Assembly (NCBI GenBank): GCA_949361645.1
Contig: OX442418.1
Coordinates: 186,001 to 250,000, forward strand
DNA from: Spongilla lacustris
Lineage: Eukaryota; Porifera; Demospongiae; Spongillida; Spongillidae
Reading direction: 5' to 3'
Length of the DNA: 64,000 nt
Position 1 is the stretch's first letter, and each line of letters opens with the position of its first letter. The notes under the pieces were generated by a model, which saw only the letters and a list, made by a program, of their open reading frames with translations, made no database searches and had not been told where the DNA came from. Position numbers and translations under genes: made by a program. Below, in pieces: positions 22,996-34,135 of this stretch.

Positions 22996-23720
22996 TGTAA
23001 GCACATCATTTGTAACGATACTTACATACATGTGTACTACAATTTAAGTGATTTTATACTGCGAAAATCACACTTTTATGTTCCTTTGTGTGATGATGAG
23101 TTTGTGGGTGTGATGAGGTGGAGCCATGTATTTTGGAATGTGAGATGTGAATTAGTATGTTGATGGTGTGCTGAAAATTTTGGGCAACCAATTGAAAAAA
23201 GGGGCATTACTGATGACCCAATATAGTGTATTCTCAAGTGGTCATACCTTAAACTCCCCAGAGGACTTAATCATTGTGAAATGATGCTAAATGGTGAAAG
23301 CAACGATTGTTGCAAAAATGAGGCAACAAAGGGAATGTGCCTTGAACCTGACAGGCACCCTGGCTTTCTCAGTAACCAAGTCTGCCACAAACCTGCCATG
23401 GCAACACCTCCCTCCATACCCCTACCTAGAGTATCTGTCACCATTTCTGTCTATGTAATTTAATCGAGTTAACCTGTTCAACTATAGACAGTTTAGAGAA
23501 CATAAATATACAAGTAGAAATTCCTTTTTACCTATCTGGTTTATTTGGAATTATCATTGTAATTGGAATGTTCATGAATATATCCCACTCCTAAATTTAG
23601 AGCCCTGCAGTACACTTAGGTGTACTCACTGTGTATACATGTACCTTATATTGACATGGTACTCACTGTGTACATGTACCCTCATATTGACACGGCACTC
23701 ACTGTGTACACACATCTCAC

Positions 23721-23819
23721 CTTATCAGTAGCATTAACGTTAACCTCTTCATCAAGCAGTTTGATGACCAAATCAGTATTGCCACCAAATGCTGCAATTC
23801 TCAGCTTCTCTTCTGATTT
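23721..23819 (-). CDS. Ankyrin-array cap-type exon
   Basis: A 99-bp phase-0 exon (acceptor CACTGCAG, donor AAG|GTGAGA) encodes 33 residues KSEEKLRIAAFGGNTDLV to VNVNATDK. On the minus strand it is the most upstream recognised exon of the cluster, followed by exons at 22.5, 21.1 and 20.7 kb. No start codon or promoter was identified upstream. Confidence 0.8.
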
Positions 23820-24804
23820 CTGCAGTGAAATTAAATGTACTAATGTAGAAAGGAACAGTGGAAAAATCCACTCCAAATACACTTCATTCACAGGGTAATA
23901 AACATTGGATCGTTAACATGAGAAGGAATCTTCCCTTGGCTTGGATGTGCTTTACCTAAGCAATATAATAGTACCTTCTTTTATACTGCTCATTCAGCTC
24001 ATTCACAACAGCGTGATTTTAGTTCTTTTCTGTTGTAGTTTCTGTTTCGTTTTTAAACAGCATTTCAGGCTTTTTCTTAGTTTTAGTATTATATGTAAAT
24101 GAGTGCTGTTGCTACTTGACTCTTTATTCTTATTGTGAATGTATACATGAAATTACATCATGTCCATCACAAAGAAAGTTCCACCTGAGCTTCAGTTTGA
24201 ATAATGACACGGGGGAACATTTTTGACTCACCTTCTCTCAGCTAGTCACTCGGCTAGCCACTCAGATCCATTCCCACAAATCAGTTGTATTGCCTGCAAA
24301 CTATATATTCTAGACCAAGGATTTTTAATTATTACATGCATACATTGTCACCATCCTCGTTTTGCCTCCTTCCCAGCTTTAAAGTGCAAGAAAGGCTTTT
24401 TTTTCAGGCTCTTACTTAGCATTCCAGTTGTTTACCAGCGCTTCTTTCAACTAAGGGAAGCTTATAGGTTATTTAAAAACACAGCCTGAAGGCAATTATA
24501 GTGATTCACACCAGTTTTCACCGTATTGACATAATTTTGTTAGATATCTCAGTACAAACCGATACAAGAGAGCTTGTTTCAAAAAGTGACCATTTACAGA
24601 GCTGTCAACCATTAGCCATTTGAACTAACCGTTAGCCTTTTTTGAGCACTGTTAGCCCATTAGCACTAGGGTACTAAATGTTAGCCATTTTCATCTAAAC
24701 GGCGCAAGGGGGATTCAGTCAATTCTTGCATTCGTATTTGGCCACCACCCCCCCCCCTCCCCCCCAAGTATTTGGCCAAATTCAAGGAGGACCCCCCACA
24801 TACA

Positions 24805-24842
<38 letters not shown>

Positions 24843-25255
24843 AGATTTTGCATTAGGTAGGGTGCGAAACTTATGTTAGTCTTTTTAGACTTTTTCATTA
24901 GCCATTCAAGCCCAAAGTTAGCCTTTTTGTAAGGCTGTGTTATTCTTTTCTGTCCTTGGCAGTTGGCATCTCTGGACCAAGGTACGCCAAAGTGGGTTGC
25001 ATGAGGATTTTCGTAGTTGAAATGTGAACAACTGCGCGTTTAGGTAGTTCAGGCCGACTAAAGTCAATCAAAGCGCCTATCTGGTGTTAGATTATCATAG
25101 AAACGGTAAGATTTGAAACGAAAGTAAACAGTAAAACTGCTAGAATGATTCGTACATGCAGATTTGTTATTTTGACGAGAATAGGATACATGATTATTTT
25201 TATATAAATTTTCTTACAGACGTTTCCTTGTCTCTTATATCAACAGTGTCGATTA
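23820..25255. other. No gene seen; simple repeats
   Basis: Spacer with recurrent GTTAGCC motifs (24,600-24,930), a C-rich stretch at 24,748-24,766 and a CA microsatellite at about 24,797-24,842. No exon-like frames. Confidence 0.45.
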
Positions 25256-25592
25256 CAGGGGCTGATCCAGAGAGGGTGGATAGGGTGGCTAGCCACCCCC
25301 CCCCCCCCCCCCCCCCCTTTCCTCAAATAATTATTTAAATACTGATTGAGTACTATCAGCAATTTTCTGTTTGAGGGCTAATAGCTTTTCTGTTCAACAG
25401 CTTCCATTTAGGGGTGAAAAAAAGATGATGACTCTTTGTTTTTTTTTGTTTGATCAGATGTGTTTATTTTGATACATGCATAATAATTGTGACTAGTACA
25501 TAGCACAAAAGAAAAATCAATGTAAGCACATAGTTGCCAGTGCACATCTTTAAACTGCATGATAATACTAAGTTACCAAATATGTCAATCAT

Positions 25593-26846
25593 TTACACAA
25601 AAACATCATATGAAAGTTGTGATTTATTCATATACAACACTGATTCACTACACAACTTTCTATGGTGCATTTGTGTAAATGATTGGCATATTTGGTCAAC
25701 AGATAGTGGAAAATCAAATCCATGAATACCTAACACTCCTAAATTTCCTAGCCTTTCAATAGTCATGGTGGAACGAAGCCATGAATGTATCAGTCGTAGG
25801 CAGGAAAATGACCTCTCAGCTTCTGCACTGCCAATAGGAAGTACCAACAAGATACAAAGTAGCTCCCATACATTGGGAAAGAAGATTGGATCAGCATCCG
25901 AGCAAAGTAGTTCTGTAATACTTCTTTCTCCAAATATACCATTACAATGATCTTGCTCACTCTCAAAGTTGCCTTCTTCAGGTAACAGATGTTTCCACTT
26001 TGAACTCAAAATGTTACATGTTGCTTGCACATCTTGTTCTCTGATAACCTCAGGTATGAGTGCACAAAGTTCAAAATGTGCCCTTTTGTCTTCAGCAAAT
26101 CTACTTTCCATTTCACTTATAATAGAATCCAAAAAGGGAATAGTGATTGTAACACGCCAATAATCACATGCAGAAGCAACTTCTGGATTTGGTCTCGTCT
26201 GCCGTCCTCTTATTACTCGAGGCATTCCTTCTTCACTACCTATTCCTGTGCTCAAAAGCAGTGCTTTACCATGTATTCTATTGTGCTCAGTGTGTACATT
26301 TCCCTGAGTGTTTTGTAATGCTTCATGATTTCAGTTATCTTCTTAAACCAAAGTACACTTCCTGCAGTCTTCCTTGTAAGCATTCAGCAATTGGGCGTAT
26401 AGGTTCAAGAAGCTCTTTTGCCAGAAAGAAAGACACAACATGTTCAAAGCTGGTGAATATGTGTCTTAATCCATTTGCAGAACTGCGAGACCCCGAATCC
26501 CAGTTCCAATTGTTTCCATTCGTATAAATGCTATCATTCTCACATGGATAGCACATGTGTTCCCATGTTTTCACAAGATATGGGTAAAGCTCAAGAATTG
26601 TTGTGAATGTGTTATGCCTCTCTACCCACCTTGTTTTGCACAACCCATTAATTTTGTTCTTGAGCCGGATGGGCACAAGCAGCTGATTACATGTTCAAAG
26701 AAACGCTGTCTCTTCAGTGAATTGTTAAAGAAAAGGAATGCTTGTTGGCAACTGTCCATCATGTTTTGAACAGCTTGAATGAATTTGCGATGAATGGCAT
26801 ATGACCAAATATAAACTGTGTAAACAGCATCCTTGAAATTCTGCAT
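25593..26846 (-). pseudogene. hAT transposase, broken
   Basis: Three minus-strand frames in order cover the central and C-terminal parts: 26,846-26,622 (QQAFLFFNNSLKRQRFFEHV), 26,676-26,335 (LCKTRWVERHNTFTTILELY) and 26,255-25,593. The last ends with the hAT dimerisation signature GSAEAERSFSCLRLIHSWLR. Frame changes separate the pieces and the N-terminal DNA-binding domain is missing. The TRWVERH and AERSFS motifs make the family assignment firm. Confidence 0.85.
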
Positions 26847-26966
26847 CAGGTGCCCTTTCTCTGATGAGTGATGAATGCTTGTACTCCAGTGCCATTAGAA
26901 CTCATGGAAGCAGTGGTATCATATGCCTGTATCATATGCAAGTTATAAGGTTTAGTTTGTGATAAA

Positions 26967-27046
26967 ATTTCTTTTTTTTACAGTAGTTTGTGTAGCGTTT
27001 TGAGCGATTTCTTTTTTTTACAGTAGTTTGTGTAGCGTTTTGAGCG
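26967..27046 (+). repeat. 40-bp tandem duplication
   Basis: Two adjacent identical copies of a 40-bp unit containing CTTTTTTTTACAGTAGTTTG and TGTAGCGTTTTGAGCG, inside the hAT element. Confidence 0.85.
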
Positions 27047-27073
27047 TGATGAAGTAAAAAAGCGTTGGCGTCT

Positions 27074-27112
27074 GGGGGGGTCTGGGGGAGCTTACAGCGC
27101 TCCCCCAGACCC
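27074..27112. repeat. Perfect GC-rich hairpin near the hAT end
   Basis: GGGGGTCTGGGGGAGC, a 7-nt loop, then GCTCCCCCAGACCCCC form a 16-bp perfect stem about 70 bp inside the terminal repeat. Confidence 0.85.
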
Positions 27113-27179
27113 CCTTGCTGAGGATTGCTGGCCCCTACCCTCTAGCCACCCCCCTCCTATAATCCTGGATCAGTGCCTG

Positions 27180-28019
27180 GATTAGTTATACATAGCTTCC
27201 TCACTGCGGCACGATTCACAAATGTTTTGTCGTCTCTTAGCACATGCAGTTATACTGCGTTCTTATTTCTACTAGTTCGACGTAACGCTGCAAGCTTCTG
27301 AGCGGCTGTACTAGCTGTTCATTCGTTTTAATGACCTCGTCGTGAATAATTCATGTAACTATACTTATGTAACTTCTGAGTATTTACACAACACACAACT
27401 CAAATTTAAGGAAGAGATGTGCTATATGTACATGCAGTATATCGTCCAGAGTAAGTTAATGCTACGCAGTGGTGGTGTGGCCGGGGGGGGGGGGGGGGGG
27501 GGGGGGGGGGCAATTGATCCACGGGCGCCAAAATGCGGAGAGGACGCCAAAATGACGGCTGAGGTATGCATGGTGTCTCAAAGTAAGCCTGGAATGCGCT
27601 GCTTAAATAAACCTATAAAGCATTACCAAAGCAGTGATCGCGATCGTTACTATATCTAATTATCTGTTAATTAAAATAAGGTTACTACTCAAAGTGTCTA
27701 GTAACTGTATTATGGTACGCGGTATCAATTACACTTTGCAGTCTACTATATATCATTTCAAGTGCTATGTCTCTGCGGACAAGAGGTAAGCGCAAAAAGT
27801 CTATGGAAGAATAAGTTTATTTTGCACAAAAAAGTTGGCCAGAATTGATGAACAAGAAAAGCTTAGATCGTTCATGGTAGATTTTCGGCTATATAGGTCC
27901 AACCAGTGAAACACTCCGAACGTTGATGCAGAGAAGGCGACGAAGTAGAGCTGCCTGCTACTGTGGACGAAGACCCGGAATGACGAATTTAATTCGCGGC
28001 TGTACACTCCAATCCTGGA
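27180..28019. other. No gene seen; poly-G tract
   Basis: Spacer between hAT and BEL/Pao elements, with a run of about 27 G at 27,483-27,510. It may include the missing 5' LTR of the BEL element, but no copy of the 33.83-kb sequence was recognised. Confidence 0.4.
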
Positions 28020-28235
28020 CGGTCTTGTCGGATATTAGTCCTAAGATTATTCATATGCTAATAATAGTATTCGTGCACGTGAGTATTATTTATTGAGTTG
28101 GCGTTTGAGAACGGTCGAGTGCGTGGCGGATAGAACGCTTAGAATCTAATAGAATCGCTCGTGGTATAGTCCCGAATAAGAAATATTCTACATGGTCCTT
28201 CGAGCCGGGACTAAATTGAGACACGAGCACTGAAA

Positions 28236-29606
28236 ATGGCAGATTCGGAATTGGTGGTAAAGAAGAAGAGAATCCGCGCGTCACCGAGAGAGCACTCCGC
28301 GAAACTTGGCCAACAGCTACAGACCCTGAAGGAAAAAAGAGAGACTGTATCCAAACTGGACGCAGAGATCATGGACGGACTGAAGGAGGAGGAAGAAATA
28401 ATTGACGAGATAATGCAAGCCGATGCATACCGTGAGGGGATTGATATGGCAATCCTAGATATTCAAGACGCCTTGTCAGGACTTGACATCGCGAGGAAGG
28501 CAGTCTTGCAGCCTGCTGACAAAGAGACACGTGTGCATCAGCAACAAGGTGATGCAGTCGGGCATAATGTTCCCTCTGTACCAGAGGCTTCAACAACAGA
28601 TCCTGTTCCTCCTACGAACTCCACATCGAGTGCAGAAGCGACAACACCTGCTTCAGATCCTCAGACTCAGGCTAGTGTGCCATCAAGAGCAATTGGACGA
28701 GTAAAACTCCCAAAGTTATCACTGAGAAAGTTCAACGGCGATCTGACATCGTGGACGCCTTTCTGGGAATCCTTCAAATCCTCCATTCATGAGAACGATG
28801 AAATTACATCGATTGACAAGTTCAATTACCTGAACTCCTTGCTGGAAGGTTCTGCTGCTGCAGCAATAGCAGGCCTCACGCTTAGTGAAGCGAACTATAA
28901 TGAAGCTGTGACCATACTGACCAAACGGTTTGGCAATCGCCAGCAAATCGTCGCTAAACATATGGATGCACTGGTGAGTCTGGAGGCTGTAACGTCAAAC
29001 CACAACCTAAAGGGGCTGCAGCGGTTGTACGACTTGGTGGAAACACATACAAGGAGCCTGCGTTCACTTGGAATTCCGTCAACTTCCTACGGGAGTCTAC
29101 TGTCGTCAGTTGTCATGAATAAACTTCCCCAAGAAATTCGCGTGTCAATCAGTAAGGAGGTTACAGGTGAAGATCCGGATCTGGACGCGATCATGAAGGT
29201 TGTGGAGAAGGAGATAAGTGCGAGGGAACGAGCAACTGCAACTGTGACTGTGACATCACCTGTAAGGATGCAGCCCAGAGAAGGTTCAGTGACTGCATCG
29301 GCATTGCTGTCCAACAACTCTTCTATTGCTTGCTCATTTTGCAGTCAACCTCATCCATCTTCTGATTGTGGAAGTGTGACAGATGTTGGAGAGAGGAAGC
29401 AGATATTAGTTAAGGCTGGAAGGTGTTACAACTGCTTGAAGAAGGGCCACATAGGAAGGGATTGTCGGTCGCCAAGCAAGTGTTCAAACTGTGGAGGAAG
29501 ACACCATTTGAGCATCTGTTCCAGACCTAAAACCAATGGACCACAAGACGCAACCCGAGCAAGTCGACAGACAGTTCAGAATGCTGCCCCTACTGGCCAA
29601 GTATGA
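28236..29606 (+). CDS. BEL/Pao gag polyprotein part
   Basis: A 456-codon frame. Residues about 15-85 are charged and coiled-coil-like, and about 155-300 are the DUF1759 gag region (LPKLSLRKFNGDLTSWTPFW). Two zinc knuckles lie near residues 395-430 (CYNCLKKGHIGRDC, CSNCGGRHHLSIC). It ends at a TGA that is in the same frame as the following pol frame, so the stop is either a nonsense mutation or a readthrough site. BEL elements usually have one continuous frame, which favours mutation. Confidence 0.85.
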   Translation: MADSELVVKKKRIRASPREHSAKLGQQLQTLKEKRETVSKLDAEIMDGLKEEEEIIDEIMQADAYREGIDMAILDIQDALSGLDIARKAVLQPADKETRVHQQQGDAVGHNVPSVPEASTTDPVPPTNSTSSAEATTPASDPQTQASVPSRAIGRVKLPKLSLRKFNGDLTSWTPFWESFKSSIHENDEITSIDKFNYLNSLLEGSAAAAIAGLTLSEANYNEAVTILTKRFGNRQQIVAKHMDALVSLEAVTSNHNLKGLQRLYDLVETHTRSLRSLGIPSTSYGSLLSSVVMNKLPQEIRVSISKEVTGEDPDLDAIMKVVEKEISARERATATVTVTSPVRMQPREGSVTASALLSNNSSIACSFCSQPHPSSDCGSVTDVGERKQILVKAGRCYNCLKKGHIGRDCRSPSKCSNCGGRHHLSICSRPKTNGPQDATRASRQTVQNAAPTGQV

Positions 29607-31718
29607 ACCAACGGGCGACTGTCAGCTGTTGTCTCCATGTACGTCAGCACGAAGACACCAGTACTGTTACAGACTGCGTGCGTTAGGGTCAAGGCTCCTG
29701 ACAAACCAACCCCTGTGATTCAAACTAGGGTCTTGCTGGATAGCGGAAGCCAAAGGTCTTACATCTCGAGCACGTTATGCAATCAGCTAGGACTTAAGGA
29801 GAATAGCAAGGAAACCTTACTAGTGAAAACATTTGCTGCTGATGAAGGGAAGATTCAGGTGTGCAGTTTAGTCGACCTCAGCGTGATGACAAGAGGTGGA
29901 CTAGACATGTGTTTATCTCTGCTATCAATTCCAACCATCTGTGAGCCGCTAACAGGACAGCCTATCAATTATGCTACCAGCCGATTCCAGTATTTGTCTG
30001 GACTAGACCTTGCTGACGCGAGTGATGGGAAGGACTGCCTGGAAGTGGGTGTCCTAATAGGAGTGGATCAATACTGGAAGATTGTCACAGGGAAGGTCGT
30101 GAAGGGCATAGCTGGTCCTACTGCAATCGAAACAGCATTTGGATGGGTCTTATCTGGTCCTGTACTAGGTCTCACCCTTGAACCAACTGTGACTTGTTTG
30201 AGCACTGTTCACATGATGAAGGTGGATGCATCTGTTTGTTCGGCTCAGCAAGAAATTGCGAATCTAGAAAATCGACTACAAGCATTTTGGGACCTCGAGA
30301 CACTGGGGATTAAAGAATGCGAGACTTCTGTCTACGACAACTTCATGGAAAGCGTATCATTCAACAATGGTCGTTACTGTGTTCGACTTTCCTGGAAATC
30401 ACCCCGTGTTTTGCTCCCAGACAACTTTGACCTAAGCCAAAAACGTCTATTCAATCTACTGAAGAGGCTTAGGCAAACACCACACATCTTGACACAATAT
30501 GATGAGATCATTCAAGAACAGATCAGACGAGGCATAGTAGAGATGGTCGATCCCTCTGACATTGGATCAATGGGAATAACACATTATCTCCCTCATCATG
30601 CCATGATTAAGGAAGACAAGCAGACAAGCAAATTGCGCATTGTTTACGATGCATCCACAAGGAGCAATGGGCCGTCTCTCAATGATAGCCTATATGCAGG
30701 GCAAAACATTATGGACATACTCCTGCGGTTCCGTATTCACCGGGTAGCTGTGATTGCTGATTTAGAGAAGGCTTTCCTCATGGTATCTGTTTCTGAGGAA
30801 GATCGTGACGCCCTGAGGTTTCTATGGATCCACGACATCAACACACAGCTTCCGAGATTGGTCATCATGCGCTTCACTCGGGTGGTATTTGGAGTGTCTG
30901 CCAGTCCCTTTCTGCTTAATGCGACGATAAGAAGGCATGTTGAGAAGTACAGAGATGAAGACCCCCTGTTCGTGGATAAATTCAATCGATCTATCTATGT
31001 GGATGACCTCATCTTTGGGGCTAAGACTAAAGGTGAAGCATTGGAACTGTTCACAAAAGCAAAACTATGCTTAGACAAGGCAGGATTTACGCTTCGAAAG
31101 TTCGTATCCAACTCTTTGAATCTTCAGACTTGTGTGTCACCTCAAGAACACCAGGCACAAGTACCCGACAGGGTGTCAGTAGCATGTGAGGATGAATCTT
31201 ACACAAAGAATACCTTGGGGGAAAGGCTGAATCATCCAGAATATATCAAGGTGCTTGGGGTGAAGTGGAAGCCAATGGACGATACACTCATATGTGATCT
31301 CAGTAACCTCTACCAGTCTGCATCCGAGCTGAAACCCACAAAACGAAATGTCATTGGACTTTCGGCAAGAGTCTATGATCCACTGGGGTTTCTGTCACCC
31401 TTGACGGTATGTTTCAAGCTGCTGTTTCAGGACATCTGTGTGGCCAAGCTGAACTGGGACGACGAGTTGGAAGGAGATCTGCTGAAGAGATGGAAGGGCT
31501 TGATACTGCAGATGAGAGAGCCTCTACTTCTACGCATACCAAGATGCTATTTCAATGGTATGGGTGAACCTCTGTCATGCAGTCTTGTTGGATTCTGCGA
31601 TGCATCAGCTAGGGCCTACGCAGCGGTTGTGTATATGAACATAGTGTCGTCTGAGGGATGCGTTACCAGGTTTGTTGCTTCAAAAACCCTCTTAGTGCGC
31701 AAACCATTCCGAGACTAG
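29607..31718 (+). pseudogene. BEL/Pao protease and reverse transcriptase
   Basis: Continues the gag frame. A retropepsin-like LLDSGSQRSYIS motif lies near 29,735-29,770. The Pao-type RT shows KLRIVYDAS, a DLEKAFLM block and an intact YVDD box at 30,996-31,007. The frame then enters RNase H (FCDASARAYAAVVY) and hits TAG at 31,716 after a frame change. The polymerase core itself looks undamaged. Confidence 0.88.
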
Positions 31719-33523
31719 AACTGCTAGCTGCTCTCTTGTTGGCCAGACTCCTCTCAAGTGTCACAAGTGCACTGGGACCAGAACAACCATTGAGGGAACC
31801 ACTGTGTTTTACAGACTCCAAGATCGCACTCTGTTGAATAAGGGGTTTCGATAAAGAATGGAAACAATTCGTGGAAAACCGAGTAAGGGAGATCCGTTCT
31901 CTAGTACCGGTTAAATGTTGGTATCACTGTGCAGGAAACGTCAATCCAGCCGATCTTCCATCAAGGGGAGCAGACCTTTCAGAGTTAGGTACATGTATAC
32001 CTGAGTCATGGCTGACTCTACCTCCCGGACTCTGCGAACCTGAGCATGAAACCAGTGAAATTGATTCTTGCAGTTCAGAAGCAAGCGCAATGGAGCTGAA
32101 AATTGGAAACAGACCAACATCACAGAACACACACAGTTTGATGGTACAAGAACTCTGTCAGTTTGACTCAGTCATTCGCTGTGAAGACTTCAGCACCCTC
32201 AGGAGGCTCTTCAGAGTAACAGCCTATATTCAGAAGTTCGTTGCCCTTCTGAAATCCAAGATCAGGAGTGTTTCACAACATGTGACGACCACGCTGGTAG
32301 CGGGTGACTTGGCAAGTGCAGAACGACTTTGGGTCAAACTGTCGCAGAAGCAGCTGCCGAAACACAGCAAGTTTGAAGCTTGGCAGCGGCAATTTGGGTT
32401 ATACTGTGATACTGACGGCATCTGGAGATGTCGTGGGAGACTGAGTAACGCACAGCTAACTGAATGCGCGAAGCATCCAATCCTTCTGGACAAGAAGCAT
32501 CATTTCACGTGGTTGGTGGTTCGAGATTGCCATTCTAGAGTGATGCACAATGGAGTCAAGGAGACCTTCACAGAATTAAGATCTAGATATTGGGTCGTTC
32601 AGGGACGGCAGTTCGTGAGAAAGCTCCTATATGAATGCAGGATTTGTAGGAGACATAGCTCCAAACCACTCACTGGCCCACCTCCTCCTTCGTTGCCTGA
32701 TTTTCGTGTCCAGTCTTCGCCACTGTTCATGGTAACAGGGGTTGATTATGCAGGACCACTGTACTTGAAGAGTGGTGAGAAGGTTTGGTTCAGTTTGTTT
32801 ACCTGTTGTGTAGTGAGGGCAGTTCATCTAGAGCTTGTTCCAGACTTGACGGCTAAGGCCTTTATATGCTGTCTGAAGCGGTTTTCTGGCAGACATGGAA
32901 TCCCACAGAGATTGGTGTCAGACAATAACAAAACCTTCAGATCAGCAAGCAGGATCCTGTCGACTCTGAAAGGGGCACCTGAAGTGCAACAATATCTCAG
33001 GGACTCACACATCGAATGGTCCTTTATTCTAGAAAAGGCACCATGGTGGGGTGGATTTTACGAAAGACTCATTCAGTCAGTGAAAAGATGCCTGAGGAAG
33101 GTTATAGGGAAGGCCAAACTGTCATATGACGAGCTGATGACTACTATGGTTGAAGTGGAGGCCACCCTCAACTCTCGTCCAATATCCTACCTCTCATCAG
33201 AGGACTTTGAGGAGCCGTTAACACCCTCTCATTTACTAATAGGTCGACGTGTCATCACTCTACCTGATGTGGTGGTTACTCGTGAAGAGGACCCTGATTT
33301 CAAGGACACAGACACTAGAGTGGACCTGAATAGACGCATGCGATATTTGAGTCAGGTCATGGTAATGTTTTGGAAGAGATGGAGATCTGAGTATCTTTAC
33401 TGCGCTCAGGGAGCGTCATGCATACGATCCAGGTCTAGGGAAGCCGCAGAGCAAGGTTGTGGTTGGAGATGTTGTTCTCATCTACGATCCAGACCGACCC
33501 CGAACTTTTTGGCGAATGGGTAA
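31719..33523 (+). pseudogene. BEL/Pao RNase H end and integrase
   Basis: After the frame change, codons read IPRLELLAALLLARLL and FTDSKIAL, then a TGA (about 31,837-31,839) where a tryptophan is usual. From 31,871 the frame is open to 33,523. It holds an H2C2 zinc finger (CRICRRHSS region) and an integrase core with acidic residues in GVDYAGP, SDNNKTF and PWWGGFYERLIQ. The reading frame is lost at about 33,405; later residues of this frame are spurious. Confidence 0.88.
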
Positions 33524-33788
33524 GGTGGAGACACTGTTAGAGAGTGCAGATGGAGCAGTGAGGGGAGCGGCCCTGCGAGTTATGTCCGGTTCCAAGTCTG
33601 CAGTACTACGTCGACCCATTCAACACCTCTATCCTCTGGAAAGTGCACCTCAGGTGTCTGATACTGAGAGGGAACCAGAGACTACTTCCAGTAGTCACAG
33701 CATGGAGCCAGTTGTTAGCAGCAGAAGATCAAACCCTCCCAGAGTTGCCGCTCAGCTAGCAAGATATAGGATTGAAGAACAGTTGTAG
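33405..33788 (+). pseudogene. BEL/Pao integrase C-terminal (DUF5641) tail
   Basis: In the +1-shifted frame the sequence gives VVVGDVVLIYDPDRPRTFWR and RRPIQHLYPLE, the conserved C-terminal domain of BEL/Pao polyproteins, ending at TAG 33,786-33,788. It is joined to the integrase frame only through a one-base shift. Confidence 0.85.
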
Positions 33789-33826
33789 GACTTCCTGTTG
33801 ACTAATGTAACTAGTCAAGGGGGGAG

Positions 33827-34135
33827 TGTACACTGTAGAGCGTAGCTTTTCGGCGCTAAAGCGTGGGAAAACAAAATTGAGATATATGATGATGCAGAAG
33901 GATTATTGCTCATGTCAGTAGAGCGCAAAACAATGCTAACACTGACCAAGAATCAAGAACGATTCATTTGCTCGTTCATCCTCTAGTCTCGTACCCAGAC
34001 CCAAAATACGTAAGTAATATCTGTACTCAATTAATTATACCTGCGTTAATTATAATACTGTCCACACGGTAGTTGAACTAAACGTAAAATTACTCAATTC
34101 ACTATGCCTGTACGTAATTACTTACCAGGTTCTAT
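33827..34135 (+). repeat. Presumed 3' LTR start of the BEL element
   Basis: Directly after CAAGGGGGGAG the sequence TGTACACTGTAGAGCG begins, as expected for an LTR behind a polypurine tract. The right end is not defined and no 5' partner was recognised, so the extent is a guess. Confidence 0.35.

Larger units (their letters stand above)
25256..27179 (-). mobile_element. Decayed hAT-like DNA transposon
   Basis: The ends are inverted repeats: CAGGGGCTGATCCAG at 25,256 and, reading inward from 27,179, CAGGCACTGATCCAG. Both are followed by a GTGGCTAG stretch. The element is flanked directly by GATTA on both sides; hAT elements normally make 8-bp duplications, so the flank is odd. Inside, minus-strand frames encode pieces of a hAT transposase of the zinc-finger/MYM or '52-kDa repressor' type. 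It is inactive. Confidence 0.8.
28020..33830 (+). mobile_element. BEL/Pao LTR retrotransposon, nearly full length but broken
   Basis: A leader containing TGGTCCTTCGAGCCGGGA (typical of BEL untranslated leaders) is followed by gag, protease, RT, RNase H, integrase and the DUF5641 tail, in the standard BEL/Pao order. Breaks are few: an in-frame TGA between gag and protease (29,604), a frame change and a nonsense codon in RNase H (about 31,700-31,840), and a frame change at about 33,405. The insertion is therefore relatively young but cannot make an intact polyprotein. A purine tract at 33,818-33,826 marks the start of the 3' LTR. Confidence 0.9.
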
